Source: JAAZZIT01 sp964480525
GTDB taxonomy: Bacteria; Bacillota; Clostridia; Oscillospirales; Ruminococcaceae
DNA length: 64,000 bases
NCBI GenBank assembly: GCA_964480525.1
Contig: CAYZOV010000004.1
Span: 1-64,000 of the forward strand
Reading direction: 5' to 3'
Below are positions 33,478 to 42,538 of the stretch, in pieces; the stretch's first letter is position 1, and each line of letters starts with the position of its first letter. The position numbers and the translations under genes were made by a program. The notes under the pieces are model-generated. The model did not search any database. It was given only the letters and a program-made list of their open reading frames with translations, and had not been told where the DNA came from.

Positions 33478-33549
33478 TTAATCACAGCAAGAGATTGCTG
33501 ATGTTTTAAGAGAATTAAATTTAAAAAATATTTTTTGGAGGTATGTTTT

Positions 33550-34095
33550 ATGACAAAGTGGATTTGTTCAGTATGCGGATATGTTTTTGAGGGTGAAAAT
33601 GCACCTGAAAAATGCCCACAGTGCGGTGTTCCTGCGTCAAAATTTAACAAGGCGGAAAATGAAAAACTCAGCTGGGCTGACGAACACAAAGTAGGCATTG
33701 CAAACGGTCTTGACGAAGAAGTTGTGCAAATGCTCAGAGATAACTTCAACGGTGAGTGCAGCGAGGTTGGTATGTACCTTGCAATGGCTAGGGTTGCGCA
33801 CAGAGAGGGCTATCCTGAGGTTGGTCTGTACTACGAAAAGGCTGCTTGGGAAGAAGCAGAACACGCTGCAAAATTTGCCGAACTTTTGGGCGAAGTTGTT
33901 ACGGATTCCACAAAGAAAAATCTTGAAATGAGATATATGGCTGAAAACGGCGCTTGCGAGGGCAAAATGGTGCTTGCAAGAAAGGCTAAGGAATTGGGTT
34001 ACGACGCAATTCACGACACAGTTCACGAAATGGCAAAGGACGAAGCAAGACACGGTTGTGCTTTCAAAGGACTTTTCGACAGATTTTTCAAATAA
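33550..34095 (+). CDS. Reverse-type rubrerythrin (peroxide reductase)
   Basis: 181-residue non-haem diiron peroxidase for oxygen/peroxide defence. The rubredoxin-like iron site is N-terminal (WICSVCGY...EKCPQCGVP), ahead of the ferritin-like four-helix domain whose diiron ligands occur in NFNGECSEVGMY, WEEAEHAAKF, AENGACEGKM and AKDEARHG. This domain order is that of clostridial reverse rubrerythrins. Start at ATG 33550, eight bases after GGAGG. Strong promoter, dyad operator and terminator make it a single-gene regulon member. Confidence 0.95.
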   Translation: MTKWICSVCGYVFEGENAPEKCPQCGVPASKFNKAENEKLSWADEHKVGIANGLDEEVVQMLRDNFNGECSEVGMYLAMARVAHREGYPEVGLYYEKAAWEEAEHAAKFAELLGEVVTDSTKKNLEMRYMAENGACEGKMVLARKAKELGYDAIHDTVHEMAKDEARHGCAFKGLFDRFFK

Positions 34096-34112
34096 TTAAC
34101 TAAGCAAAATCA

Positions 34113-34147
34113 AACGCTCCCACAAAAATGGGAGCGTTATTTTTATA
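34113..34147. terminator. Bidirectional terminator between rubrerythrin and clpC
   Basis: AACGCTCCCA-CAAAAA-TGGGAGCGTT followed by ATTTTTA. Confidence 0.9.
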
Positions 34148-36503
34148 CCATTTCACGGTTGTTTGGGGCGCTGGCGGTGAGAATTTCGTCCTTGAACGAA
34201 AGGTTTAAATCTCTTTCACCTTGCAGAATTTTGTCCGAAATTTCGGGTTCGATTTCTTTTGAAATTATTTTTCTTATTCCACGGGCGTGGGATTCTTTGT
34301 GATTTTTTAAAGCCTTGTCTGCCACATTTTTTGAAAAATCCTCGTCAAATCTTAGGGTTACCCCCACGGACGAAGCACGGTTTGACAGGTTTTCCAGTTC
34401 GATTTTTGCTATTTTCTCCAAATCGGAGCGGTCGGGATTTTTAAAAACAATTATTTCGTCGATTCGGTTTAGAAATTCAGGTGAGAAAAATTTTTCGATT
34501 TCTTTTGTCACCTGAGATTTAAAAGCGGTGTAGTTGTCGGTATTTTGGGGCAAAAATCCCGTTGGGGTTTCCGATTGTTTTTTTGCGCCCAAATTTGAAG
34601 TCAGAATTACCACGGAATTTGAAAAATTCACTTTTCTCCCCTGTGAATCGGTTATTGAGCCGTCCTCCAGAATTTGCAAAAGAATATTTTGCACGTCGTG
34701 GTGTGCCTTTTCAATTTCGTCAAACAGCAAAACCGAATAGGGATTTTTCCGAATAGCTTCGGTTAGCTGACCGCCCTCGTCGAACCCAACATATCCCGGC
34801 GGTGAGCCGATAAGTCGTGAAACGCTGTGTTTTTCCATAAATTCCGACATATCAAAACGTATCATGGCGTTGTCTTTGAGAAACACCGATTTTGCCAAAG
34901 TTTGAGCAAGTTTGGTTTTGCCAACACCGCTTGCACCTGCGAAAATGAACGACCCCAAAGGGCGTGACGGCTCGCAAATGCCCGTTCTGCCACGCCTTAT
35001 GGCAAAACTGACTGCCTTGACGGCTTGCGGTTGCCCCACGACCTCTTTAGAAAGTCGGGTTTCTAAATCTTGCAAGCGTTTGTTTTCGCAAGTGGAAATG
35101 TCGCTGAGAGGGATTTGCGTCCAAAGTGAAATAACCTTTGCGCAGTCGTTTGGGGTCAGGGTGGGGAAGTCGTCGCCAACGCTTTCGGTCAGTTCGGTGA
35201 GGTAATCCTGTTTTGAAATTTTGCCTGCAATATAATCGCTGAAAACCTGCGACAGATTTTTTTCTTTGCGTGACGTATCGGCTATAATTCGCTTTTGGGA
35301 ACAGGCTTCGTCCAAAACGTCGATAGCCTTGTCGGGAAAATATCTGTCGGTGATGTACCTTTTTGCAAGTTTAACGGTACTTTTGACGGCTTCGGGGGTG
35401 ATTTTGATTTTGTGATAATTTTCGTAGGCAGGCAAAATTCCCATAAGGATTTTTTCGGTTGTTTCTTCGTCGGGTTCGGAAATTTTAACAGGCTGAAAAC
35501 GTCTTTCGAGTGCGGAATCCTTTTCGATATAACGTCGGTATTCGTCAAATGTAGTCGCACCGATAAGCTGGATTTCCCCCCGTGCAAGCTGGGGTTTTAG
35601 GATATTTGCGGCGTCGATTGCACCCTCGGCTGCACCCGCACCGATAATTGCGTGAATTTCATCGATAAACAAAATCACGTTTTTTGCCGAACAAACTTCG
35701 TCAAGACAGGATTTCAGGCGTTCTTCAAAATCCCCACGATATTTTGCACCTGCCAAAAGCATTGACAAATCCAAAGAAAAAATCCGCTTGTCTGCAAGTG
35801 CTTCGGGAACGGTATTTTCCACAATTTTTCTTGCAAGACCCTCCACAATGGCGGTTTTGCCAACTCCCGCTTCGCCGACAAGACAGGGGTTGTTTTTATT
35901 TTTTCGGCACAAAATTTGAACTAAGCGGTCGATTTCTTTTTCACGGCAAACAAGGGGGTCGAATTTTGAAACAGCCGATTGGGTGGTGAGTTCTTTGCCG
36001 AAATGTTCAAGTTTCGGCAGTTTTTCTTTGGTGCGGTTTACGAGAGTTATTTCGTTTTTGTGCGCCAAAGAACAGTCGTTATAAAGTTTGGTCATGTTGC
36101 CGTCAAGTTCTTTAATAATCGTAACGGCACAGCAGTCCGCCCTGCGTAAAAGCATGGTGAGAAGATGTTCGCTGCCTGCCAGAGAACAACCGAAATTTTT
36201 TGCAAGGGTGACAGAGCCGTTGATTATTTTCACGGCGGTGGGGGTAAAATCGTCAAAGGACAGTCGGCACGGCGAACCTTTGCCTATAAGAGAGGTGATT
36301 TTGTTTTCCACGCCACGTCGGGTTATGCCGTTTTTGATTAAAATTGTGTGACCTGCGCTGTTGCCCTCCTCCAGCATTGACAACAGCAAATGCTCGCTTC
36401 CCACATAGGTATGCCCCAGTTTTCCTGCGGTTGTGACGGCGTTTTTTAAGATATTAAAGCATTTTTCGGTGAAACATTCCGAACTGACGGAAAAATTTTG
36501 CAT
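34143..36503 (-). CDS. clpC: Clp protease ATPase subunit, ClpC type
   Basis: 786-residue AAA+ unfoldase. Two Clp_N repeats (residues ~5-145, with GHTYVGSEHLLLSML and FGCSLAGSEHLLTML) precede AAA+ module 1 (GEAGVGKT near 209, LFIDEIHAI), a short middle region and module 2 (GASGVGKTKL, LFDEIEKAHHD, ARGIRKI). The Clp_N repeats distinguish it from the ClpE in the same window. The usual ClpC middle-domain UVR motif is not clear. No mcsA-mcsB-ctsR operon accompanies it. I start at ATG 36503, eight bases after AGGAG; upstream in-frame TTG/ATG codons overlap that site. Confidence 0.92.
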   Translation of the reverse strand: MQNFSVSSECFTEKCFNILKNAVTTAGKLGHTYVGSEHLLLSMLEEGNSAGHTILIKNGITRRGVENKITSLIGKGSPCRLSFDDFTPTAVKIINGSVTLAKNFGCSLAGSEHLLTMLLRRADCCAVTIIKELDGNMTKLYNDCSLAHKNEITLVNRTKEKLPKLEHFGKELTTQSAVSKFDPLVCREKEIDRLVQILCRKNKNNPCLVGEAGVGKTAIVEGLARKIVENTVPEALADKRIFSLDLSMLLAGAKYRGDFEERLKSCLDEVCSAKNVILFIDEIHAIIGAGAAEGAIDAANILKPQLARGEIQLIGATTFDEYRRYIEKDSALERRFQPVKISEPDEETTEKILMGILPAYENYHKIKITPEAVKSTVKLAKRYITDRYFPDKAIDVLDEACSQKRIIADTSRKEKNLSQVFSDYIAGKISKQDYLTELTESVGDDFPTLTPNDCAKVISLWTQIPLSDISTCENKRLQDLETRLSKEVVGQPQAVKAVSFAIRRGRTGICEPSRPLGSFIFAGASGVGKTKLAQTLAKSVFLKDNAMIRFDMSEFMEKHSVSRLIGSPPGYVGFDEGGQLTEAIRKNPYSVLLFDEIEKAHHDVQNILLQILEDGSITDSQGRKVNFSNSVVILTSNLGAKKQSETPTGFLPQNTDNYTAFKSQVTKEIEKFFSPEFLNRIDEIIVFKNPDRSDLEKIAKIELENLSNRASSVGVTLRFDEDFSKNVADKALKNHKESHARGIRKIISKEIEPEISDKILQGERDLNLSFKDEILTASAPNNREMV

Positions 36504-36656
36504 AAACATTCTCCTAACACGTTTTTTCAAAATAAAATATTGGCAAAATTTCAGGATTTATACTTTAATTTTATGTGCAAACCCTCAAAAGTTTTACTAA
36601 AAAAATTCGCTATATTTTCGGGTAACACATTTTTGTCGCCGTCATAAACTGTAATA

Positions 36657-36674
36657 TAAGTCGTTTGCGACTTA
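36657..36674. promoter_or_regulatory. Perfect inverted repeat upstream of the Cys-rich peptide
   Basis: TAAGTCG-TTTG-CGACTTA, a 7-bp perfect stem 26 bases before the start codon and just after a weak TTGTCG-16-TATAAG promoter. It could be an operator or a leader hairpin. Confidence 0.45.
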
Positions 36675-36699
36675 AATAAATTCAAAGGAGTTGCGTTTT

Positions 36700-36831
36700 A
36701 TGAACTGTGGATTTGGCGGTTGCTGGTGGATTATTATTCTTATCCTTATTTTGTTCTGCTGTGGCGGTAACAACTGGGGTGGCTGTGGCTGTAACAACGA
36801 CTGCGGTAACAACTGCGGTTGTGGCTGTTAA
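36700..36831 (+). CDS. Cys/Gly/Asn-rich membrane micro-protein, 43 aa
   Basis: Starts MNCGFGGCWW, continues with a hydrophobic helix (IIILILILF) and ends in a 20-residue tail made almost only of Cys, Gly and Asn (CGCNNDCGNNCGCGC pattern); 10 of 43 residues are Cys. AAAGGAG lies nine bases before the ATG, and a strong terminator follows. The layout recalls YjcZ-like sporulation micro-proteins of Bacillus, but those lack such a tail. Metal binding or spore-coat crosslinking are possible; neither is shown. Confidence 0.75.
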   Translation: MNCGFGGCWWIIILILILFCCGGNNWGGCGCNNDCGNNCGCGC

Positions 36832-36845
36832 GCGACGGCAAAAAG

Positions 36846-36876
36846 AAAAGTCAGCCTTTTTGGGGCTGACTTTTTT
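36846..36876 (+). terminator. Terminator of the Cys-rich peptide gene
   Basis: AAAAGTCAGCC-7 nt-GGCTGACTTTT then TT. Confidence 0.92.
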
Positions 36877-36887
36877 GTTTTGTATTT

Positions 36888-37001
36888 TTATAGTGGGGCG
36901 CCTTCCATTGGGTGGTCGCCGTCAAGCGGACTTGCGGTGATAATATCTTCCGAATCAAATTCGATGATGTCAAGCGACGGTGAAATATATTGCTCTTTCA
37001 A
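36888..37001 (-). CDS. Acidic 37-aa peptide coupled to the GLUG protein
   Basis: TTG start at 37001; its ribosome site GGAGGG lies inside the last codons of the upstream 1112-residue gene, whose stop is only four bases away, so translation is coupled. The product has the pattern SPSLDIIEFDSEDIITASPL and ends in GDHPMEGAPL: acidic, no cysteine, no signal peptide. Short peptides with an EIIEF-D-ED-ITxS motif are familiar from Clostridia, but I know of no assigned function. Confidence 0.65.
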   Translation of the reverse strand: MKEQYISPSLDIIEFDSEDIITASPLDGDHPMEGAPL

Positions 37002-37005
37002 TGTT

Positions 37006-40000
37006 TTATCCCTCCGTTTGTGAATTTATTGATTGATAGTAGGCGTTTGCGTATGTGTAATACTGGTAGAGCGAATTAACAAGGTTCAACGTATCGTTTT
37101 GTTGTGAACTGTCGTAATCATCAGCGGTTTGGTATGAGTAAAGTATGGAATAAACATACGAAAGAGGGCTGATGTTTTCCCCTTGTGCGTAACGACCGTC
37201 GCCCGAAGCATATATTTTGTATGACTGACCCAAATTGTGGGCGTAGATGTTGTCTACTACAATTGTGTAGGTGTTATCGCCCGATTTGTAATAGTATGAA
37301 TCTCCCACCGAAGTGGTCAAAGTTTCGCCGTCAATCATGAACGTCGGTTGCTTGTAACCCAGTATGTCGTTGTTAAACTTAAACCTCACTCTTAAAGTTG
37401 TGACAGAGTTTAGGTTGAGATAATAGGAAGTGAATTTACCCATATTTTCATTGTTGCTGATTTGTGGGGCGTAATCCGAAAGGTCGGTGTATTCGTAGTA
37501 CGGGTTTTGTTTTACGGCTGAATCGTCGTCAAGGTCAAGAATACTGTCCGCATAATTGTTCGTAAACTCGTCAAAATAAACCTGTGCCTTTGTGCCGTAA
37601 ACCAACATTGAATTAACCAGATTGCACAATGTTTCGTTGTCGTCGAAGTTTTCCAAAATAAATTTTGCGTAGTCCTGCACCACAAAATCGTATTCTTCGG
37701 TGAGAGCCGTTTCGTCTGCAAAGAGCTGTGCGGTTATGCCCATTGTCATTTCGGAAATATCAACATGACATTGGAAAACATAACATTCAATGCTTGCTCC
37801 GTCAACTTCGACGGTTTCGACTGTGGCGTTTTCAAAATTAACAACCGTCGGATTGTCGCCGTTTGCAAGGGTGAATTTCATGTATGTGTCTTTGTTGGCG
37901 TAGGCTGAATTTATAATCATGTAGAAATTTACACCGATAGAGCCGTCAAGGGTCAAAGAATAACCTGCAAGGTGCGTATTTGTCCTTAAATCCGCATTAC
38001 ATCTGTCGCAAACAAGGTCAAGGTTGTCGTCAATGTGGCTGTCAAGACGGTCTGTGTCGTTGGTGTAAACATTGCAAAGTACCGCCTTGTTTACTTTTTT
38101 ACCGTACAATACAGGGTAGTATTGTGATAAATTTGAAGTCCTGTCAACGTTTTGTCCCCAGATGATTTCGTCTTGGGTTTCCTGACCTTGCTGTAATAAA
38201 TATGTCACTTCGCCTTTGGAAAATTGGTTTGACGTTTTGCCGTATGTGTTCTTTTCGTCGGTGATAGCGTTATAATATAAATTTCCGGTATAGCCTATGG
38301 TTTCGTTATTATTATAATAACAGTTTATTACGATATTTTTTTCATTTTTACCGTTCAAACCCGAACCTGTGATACCGCCCTGATATGTGCTGGCATATAT
38401 GTCGCATGAATTGTAACAATTTGAAACTGTGCCTTCGTTACAGCCGACGATACCGCCTACATATTTATAGCCGGTGATAATGTTAAAGTCTATGGTTTCG
38501 TCGCCTCTAATTGATGACCCCGGACCGTAGTAGTAACAGTTATTAACTGTAGAATTTGAGTTATGTCCGCAAATACCGCCCACAATATTATTTGAGCCTT
38601 TGATATAATTCTGGTTGCCGTAGCATTTTTCGATTTTTGCGTTATTGGTAGCATAAGCTATGATTGAGCCGATATAACTGTAACCTTTGAAATATGATTC
38701 CTTAACGCCAACATTTTTGACAGTACAGCCGTTTCCGTATCCGAACAAGCCCGCAAAGGAATTTTTTACGGTTGTGTCGTTGTAATACAAACCGCTGACT
38801 GTGTGGTTTTGTCCGTCAAATGTGCCTGCGTATTGGGAGCTTGCAGTTCCTATCGGCGTCCATGCCCTGTATGTATAAGCGTTATTGCCGAAATAAATAT
38901 TCTGAATCTTAATATCAGCCGTCAACACGCCGTTTATTGTTTTATTGCCCCGGTTGTTTACTTGGTCGGCGAACCAATAAAGCTGACCTGCGTTTGATAT
39001 TTCGTAGCAGTCTTTTTCTTCGTTGTACACTGCAGGTTGATATCCTTCGCAAATGTCGCAAAATCCGTTTTTATAGCAATGCCCGTCGTCGTAGCGTTCT
39101 TTGAGGGAATAAACGACATTGCCTTGACAGTCGTTCCATTTATAAACTTTTTCGCCGTTCAGGGTCGGGATAATGTCGTCGTCGGACTGGCTCCAGATTT
39201 GTTCTTCTTGGTCGCCTTGAAGCAATTCTTTAACCGTGCCGTTTGAAAATTCTGCGGCGGTTTTGCCACTTGAATTTACAGGTGTTCCGCTTGCACCCGA
39301 AACGTTTCCCGAATATTCGTTGCTGTTAAAATAACAATTCGTGATGGTCGGTTTATTACCCGAACCAACCACACCTGCAATATAATTTTCTTTATTGTTA
39401 CCTGTCATTCTTCCGCCAACGCCATAGCAGTATGAAACGGAACCCTGGTAGCTATTTCCCGCAATTTCTCCTAAATAGCCGTAATTGTGTTTTGAATCGT
39501 TTCCAGCGGAAATAATGCTACCGCTGTAACAGTTTTCGATTACGCCAAAGCCATTATTACCGCAAATACCGCCACTTATAAGTCCAAAATCGCTTGAAGA
39601 TTCCGCAATGGCTGTTATTTTGCAAAAGCTGTAGCATTTTCGTATTGTTCCGCGGGAATTATATGCACATATACCGCCAGAATATGAATTGTTACTCGTT
39701 ACATAATTGGAAATCTCACATTCGGCAAAACAGTTTTCTATCAAGCCACGGTTTTGCCCCACAATTGAACCCGAACCCACAATGCCTGAAAAATAGGATT
39801 CCACAATGCCCAGATTTTTCACAACGCCGTCTGCGTCAACATACCCGAAAAAACCATGATAATAATATACGGGAGGAGAAAAAGTAGTGACGCTGTAAAC
39901 ACCGCTGATGGTGTGGTTCTGACCGTCAAATGTGCCTTGATATGACATTTTGTCAGTTTGTCCTATAGGAATCCAGTTTTTAAAACCTGCAATTTCTAAA

Positions 40001-40344
40001 TCAGACGACAGAACGTTTTTATTCATAACAATATCCTGGGTGAGTACGGCATTGGCGGTGCGGTCTTGGTCTGTGCCGTCCAAAGTGCCGTTTACCAGTT
40101 CCGCAAACCAATAAAGCTGACCTGTGTTTGATATTTCGTAATAATTTTCGGATTCGTTCCACACGGCAGGTTGGTATGTGCCGTCGTCCAAAAAGCCGTT
40201 GTTGTCGGCGGTTGTTTCGTCTGCCACAGCCGTTGTGCCATAATCTGCGCCCTTATATGTGTTTACGGGCAGATACAACAACAAAGTGAGGGTCATTGCC
40301 AATGCAGACAAAAATGCGATTGATTTGTTATGTTTCTTTAACAT
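37006..40344 (-). CDS. Large secreted GLUG-repeat protein
   Basis: 1112 residues. A signal peptide (KKHNKSIAFLSALAMTLTLLLY) starts it. Two copies of a ~340-residue module follow, each opening with YQPAVxNExExxYEISNxGQLYWFA and then GTFDGQNHTISGVY, and each containing GLUG-type beta-helix repeats such as VGSGSIVGQNRGLIENCFA and GGICGHNSNSTVNNCYYYG. A short C-rich linker (NVYTNDTDRLDSHIDD...CDRCN) precedes a C-terminal ~350-residue domain beginning AGYSLTLDGSIGVNFYMI, seen in other clostridial surface proteins. There is no LPXTG, dockerin or transmembrane anchor. Probably an adhesin or cell-surface matrix protein. Confidence 0.85.
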   Translation of the reverse strand: MLKKHNKSIAFLSALAMTLTLLLYLPVNTYKGADYGTTAVADETTADNNGFLDDGTYQPAVWNESENYYEISNTGQLYWFAELVNGTLDGTDQDRTANAVLTQDIVMNKNVLSSDLEIAGFKNWIPIGQTDKMSYQGTFDGQNHTISGVYSVTTFSPPVYYYHGFFGYVDADGVVKNLGIVESYFSGIVGSGSIVGQNRGLIENCFAECEISNYVTSNNSYSGGICAYNSRGTIRKCYSFCKITAIAESSSDFGLISGGICGNNGFGVIENCYSGSIISAGNDSKHNYGYLGEIAGNSYQGSVSYCYGVGGRMTGNNKENYIAGVVGSGNKPTITNCYFNSNEYSGNVSGASGTPVNSSGKTAAEFSNGTVKELLQGDQEEQIWSQSDDDIIPTLNGEKVYKWNDCQGNVVYSLKERYDDGHCYKNGFCDICEGYQPAVYNEEKDCYEISNAGQLYWFADQVNNRGNKTINGVLTADIKIQNIYFGNNAYTYRAWTPIGTASSQYAGTFDGQNHTVSGLYYNDTTVKNSFAGLFGYGNGCTVKNVGVKESYFKGYSYIGSIIAYATNNAKIEKCYGNQNYIKGSNNIVGGICGHNSNSTVNNCYYYGPGSSIRGDETIDFNIITGYKYVGGIVGCNEGTVSNCYNSCDIYASTYQGGITGSGLNGKNEKNIVINCYYNNNETIGYTGNLYYNAITDEKNTYGKTSNQFSKGEVTYLLQQGQETQDEIIWGQNVDRTSNLSQYYPVLYGKKVNKAVLCNVYTNDTDRLDSHIDDNLDLVCDRCNADLRTNTHLAGYSLTLDGSIGVNFYMIINSAYANKDTYMKFTLANGDNPTVVNFENATVETVEVDGASIECYVFQCHVDISEMTMGITAQLFADETALTEEYDFVVQDYAKFILENFDDNETLCNLVNSMLVYGTKAQVYFDEFTNNYADSILDLDDDSAVKQNPYYEYTDLSDYAPQISNNENMGKFTSYYLNLNSVTTLRVRFKFNNDILGYKQPTFMIDGETLTTSVGDSYYYKSGDNTYTIVVDNIYAHNLGQSYKIYASGDGRYAQGENISPLSYVYSILYSYQTADDYDSSQQNDTLNLVNSLYQYYTYANAYYQSINSQTEG

Positions 40345-40392
40345 TTTAATCCCCTTTCTTTTTGCGTAAAAATATTACGTCTATACATTTTA

Positions 40393-40421
40393 ATTTTAAC
40401 ATACTAACTAAAACAAGTCAA
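40393..40421 (-). promoter_or_regulatory. Promoter of the GLUG protein and acidic peptide
   Basis: Minus strand TTGACT (40421-40416), 17-bp spacer, TAAAAT (40398-40393). Confidence 0.78.
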
Positions 40422-40532
40422 GTTAAAAAACGGTATGTTGTTTGTTAAATGCGTAATCTATTTTATTTTGCAAGATTTTTTAATATTTTTTTAATTCGTT
40501 AGTGTCAAATTACTGATTATTTCTTTAAAAAC

Positions 40533-40563
40533 AAAAAAGAACGGGAAGAAGTTCCCGTTCTTT
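40533..40563 (-). terminator. Terminator of typA
   Basis: AAAGAACGGGAA/TTCCCGTTCTTT with a 4-nt loop; the minus strand continues TTTT. Confidence 0.9.
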
Positions 40564-40572
40564 GTAAAAAAC

Positions 40573-42396
40573 TTAGCCGTTAATTTTTGCACGTTCCTTA
40601 GCACGTTGGTTGTTGCTAAGGGTTCTTTTTCTGATTCTGATAGACTTTGGCGTAACCTCCAAAAGTTCGTCCTCTGCAAGAAATTCAAGGCTGTCCTCAA
40701 GGCTTAAAATTCTAGGCGGAATAAGTCGCAATGCGTCGTCGCTGCCGCTTGCACGGGTGTTTGTCAAATGCTTTTTCTTGCACACGTTTACCACCAAATC
40801 GTCTGTTTTAGGTGACGCACCAACGACCATTCCCTCGTAAACAGGTGTGCCTGCTGTGATGAAAAGTTCGCCACGCTCCTGGGCGTTGTAAAGACCGTAG
40901 GTGATTGCTGTGCCTGATTCAAACGCAACAAGCGAACCTGTGCTTCTTCTTGCAATGTCGCCTTTATAAAGTTGGTAGCTATGGAACACGGAACTCATAA
41001 TTCCTTCGCCCTTTGTGTCGGTTAAAAATTCGCTCTTGTATCCGAAAAGTCCACGGGCAGGAATTAAAAATTCAAGACGCATTCTTGAACCTACAGGGGT
41101 CATTTGTTGAAGTTCGCCCTTTCTTGCACCCAGTTTTTCCATAACCGAACCTACGCAGTTTTCAGGCACGTCGATAACAAGACGTTCGATAGGTTCGTTA
41201 AGTTTGCCGTCGATTTCCTTAAAAAGTACCTTCGGCGTGGAAACACCCAGTTCGTAACCCTCACGGCGCATATTTTCAATAAGAATTGAAAGGTGCATTT
41301 CGCCACGTCCCGCAACCTTAAAGCTGTCGGTGGAATCCGTTTCTGTTACTCTCAACGAAACGTCCTTCAAAAGCTCCTTGAAAAGTCTGTCACGCAAATG
41401 ACGAGATGTTACGAATTTACCCTCTTTGCCTGCAAATGGCGAATCGTTTACCGAGAACGTCATTTCCACCGTCGGTTCTGAAATTTTAACAAACGGAACA
41501 GCTTCAAAGTTTCCGAACGAGCAAATTGTGTCGCCGATAGTGACGTTTTCAAGACCGCTGATACATACAATGTCGCCTGCCTTTGCGCTGTCGCAAGGTA
41601 CTCTGTTAAGTCCTTGAATTTGATACATTGTAACAATTTTACCACGGTATTCCTTTTTGGTCTGGTGATAATCGCCCACGGTTACGTCCTGATTAACTCT
41701 CATTTCGCCACGTTCAATTCTTCCGATTGCAATTCTGCCAACGTATTCGTTGTAGTCAACGGAAGAAACAAGGTACTGCATTTCGCCCTCGGTGTCAACG
41801 TCGGGAGCAGGAACATAGCTTAGGATTTCGTCAAACAAAGGAATAAGGTTTTCCCCTAAATTCTGCGGATTGTGCGAAGCCGTACCGTCACGACCCGAAC
41901 AATAAAGGATAGGGCTGTCAAGCTGTTCGTCTGTTGCGTCAAGGTCCATAAGAAGCTCCAAAACCTCGTCGCCGACTTCGTTAAGTCTTGCGTCAGGACG
42001 GTCGATTTTGTTTACTACAACAATGATTTTGTGTCCGAGTTCCAGAGCCTTTTGCAAAACAAATCTTGTCTGTGGCATAGGTCCTTCGGCTGCGTCAACA
42101 AGCAAAATTACACCGTTTACCATTTTAAGAACACGTTCAACCTCACCGCCGAAGTCAGCGTGTCCCGGAGTGTCGATAATGTTAATTTTAACGTCTTTGT
42201 ACATAATCGAAGTGTTCTTTGCAAGAATTGTGATACCACGTTCACGCTCGATGTCGTTTGAGTCCATAACTCGCTCGTTTACCTGCTGGTTATCTCTGAA
42301 AGTACCCGACTGTTTGAGCATTTGGTCAACAAGGGTGGTTTTTCCGTGGTCAACGTGAGCGATAATCGCAATATTTCTTAAATCTTCTCTTATCAT
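40573..42396 (-). CDS. typA: Ribosome-associated GTPase TypA/BipA
   Basis: 607-residue translational GTPase that helps 50S assembly and stress adaptation. G-motifs are complete: AHVDHGKTT (G1), RGITI (G2), DTPGHADFGGEVER (G3), NKIDRPDA (G4). EF-G-like domains III and V and the BipA-specific C-terminus follow, with the typical LSLEDSLEFL and VTPKSIRIRKR. AGGAGG precedes the ATG, and there is a full-consensus promoter. Confidence 0.97.
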   Translation of the reverse strand: MIREDLRNIAIIAHVDHGKTTLVDQMLKQSGTFRDNQQVNERVMDSNDIERERGITILAKNTSIMYKDVKINIIDTPGHADFGGEVERVLKMVNGVILLVDAAEGPMPQTRFVLQKALELGHKIIVVVNKIDRPDARLNEVGDEVLELLMDLDATDEQLDSPILYCSGRDGTASHNPQNLGENLIPLFDEILSYVPAPDVDTEGEMQYLVSSVDYNEYVGRIAIGRIERGEMRVNQDVTVGDYHQTKKEYRGKIVTMYQIQGLNRVPCDSAKAGDIVCISGLENVTIGDTICSFGNFEAVPFVKISEPTVEMTFSVNDSPFAGKEGKFVTSRHLRDRLFKELLKDVSLRVTETDSTDSFKVAGRGEMHLSILIENMRREGYELGVSTPKVLFKEIDGKLNEPIERLVIDVPENCVGSVMEKLGARKGELQQMTPVGSRMRLEFLIPARGLFGYKSEFLTDTKGEGIMSSVFHSYQLYKGDIARRSTGSLVAFESGTAITYGLYNAQERGELFITAGTPVYEGMVVGASPKTDDLVVNVCKKKHLTNTRASGSDDALRLIPPRILSLEDSLEFLAEDELLEVTPKSIRIRKRTLSNNQRAKERAKING

Positions 42397-42449
42397 AATT
42401 TCAGCCTCCTAAAGCCAAAAAAGTTCTCTTAAAATTTTCCATAACCTTT

Positions 42450-42478
42450 ATTGTATCACATATAAATCATATTGTCAA
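42450..42478 (-). promoter_or_regulatory. Promoter of typA
   Basis: Minus strand TTGACA (42478-42473), 17-bp spacer, TACAAT (42455-42450). Confidence 0.85.
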
Positions 42479-42492
42479 CATTTTTCGCCAAC

Positions 42493-42527
42493 AAAAAAAG
42501 ACCCGTTCCGCAGAATAGGTCTTTTTG
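42493..42527 (-). terminator. Terminator of the lipoprotein gene
   Basis: AAAAAGACC/GGTCTTTTT around a 14-nt loop; flanking A- and T-runs make it potentially bidirectional. Confidence 0.8.
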
Positions 42528-42538
42528 GGAAAACTTTG

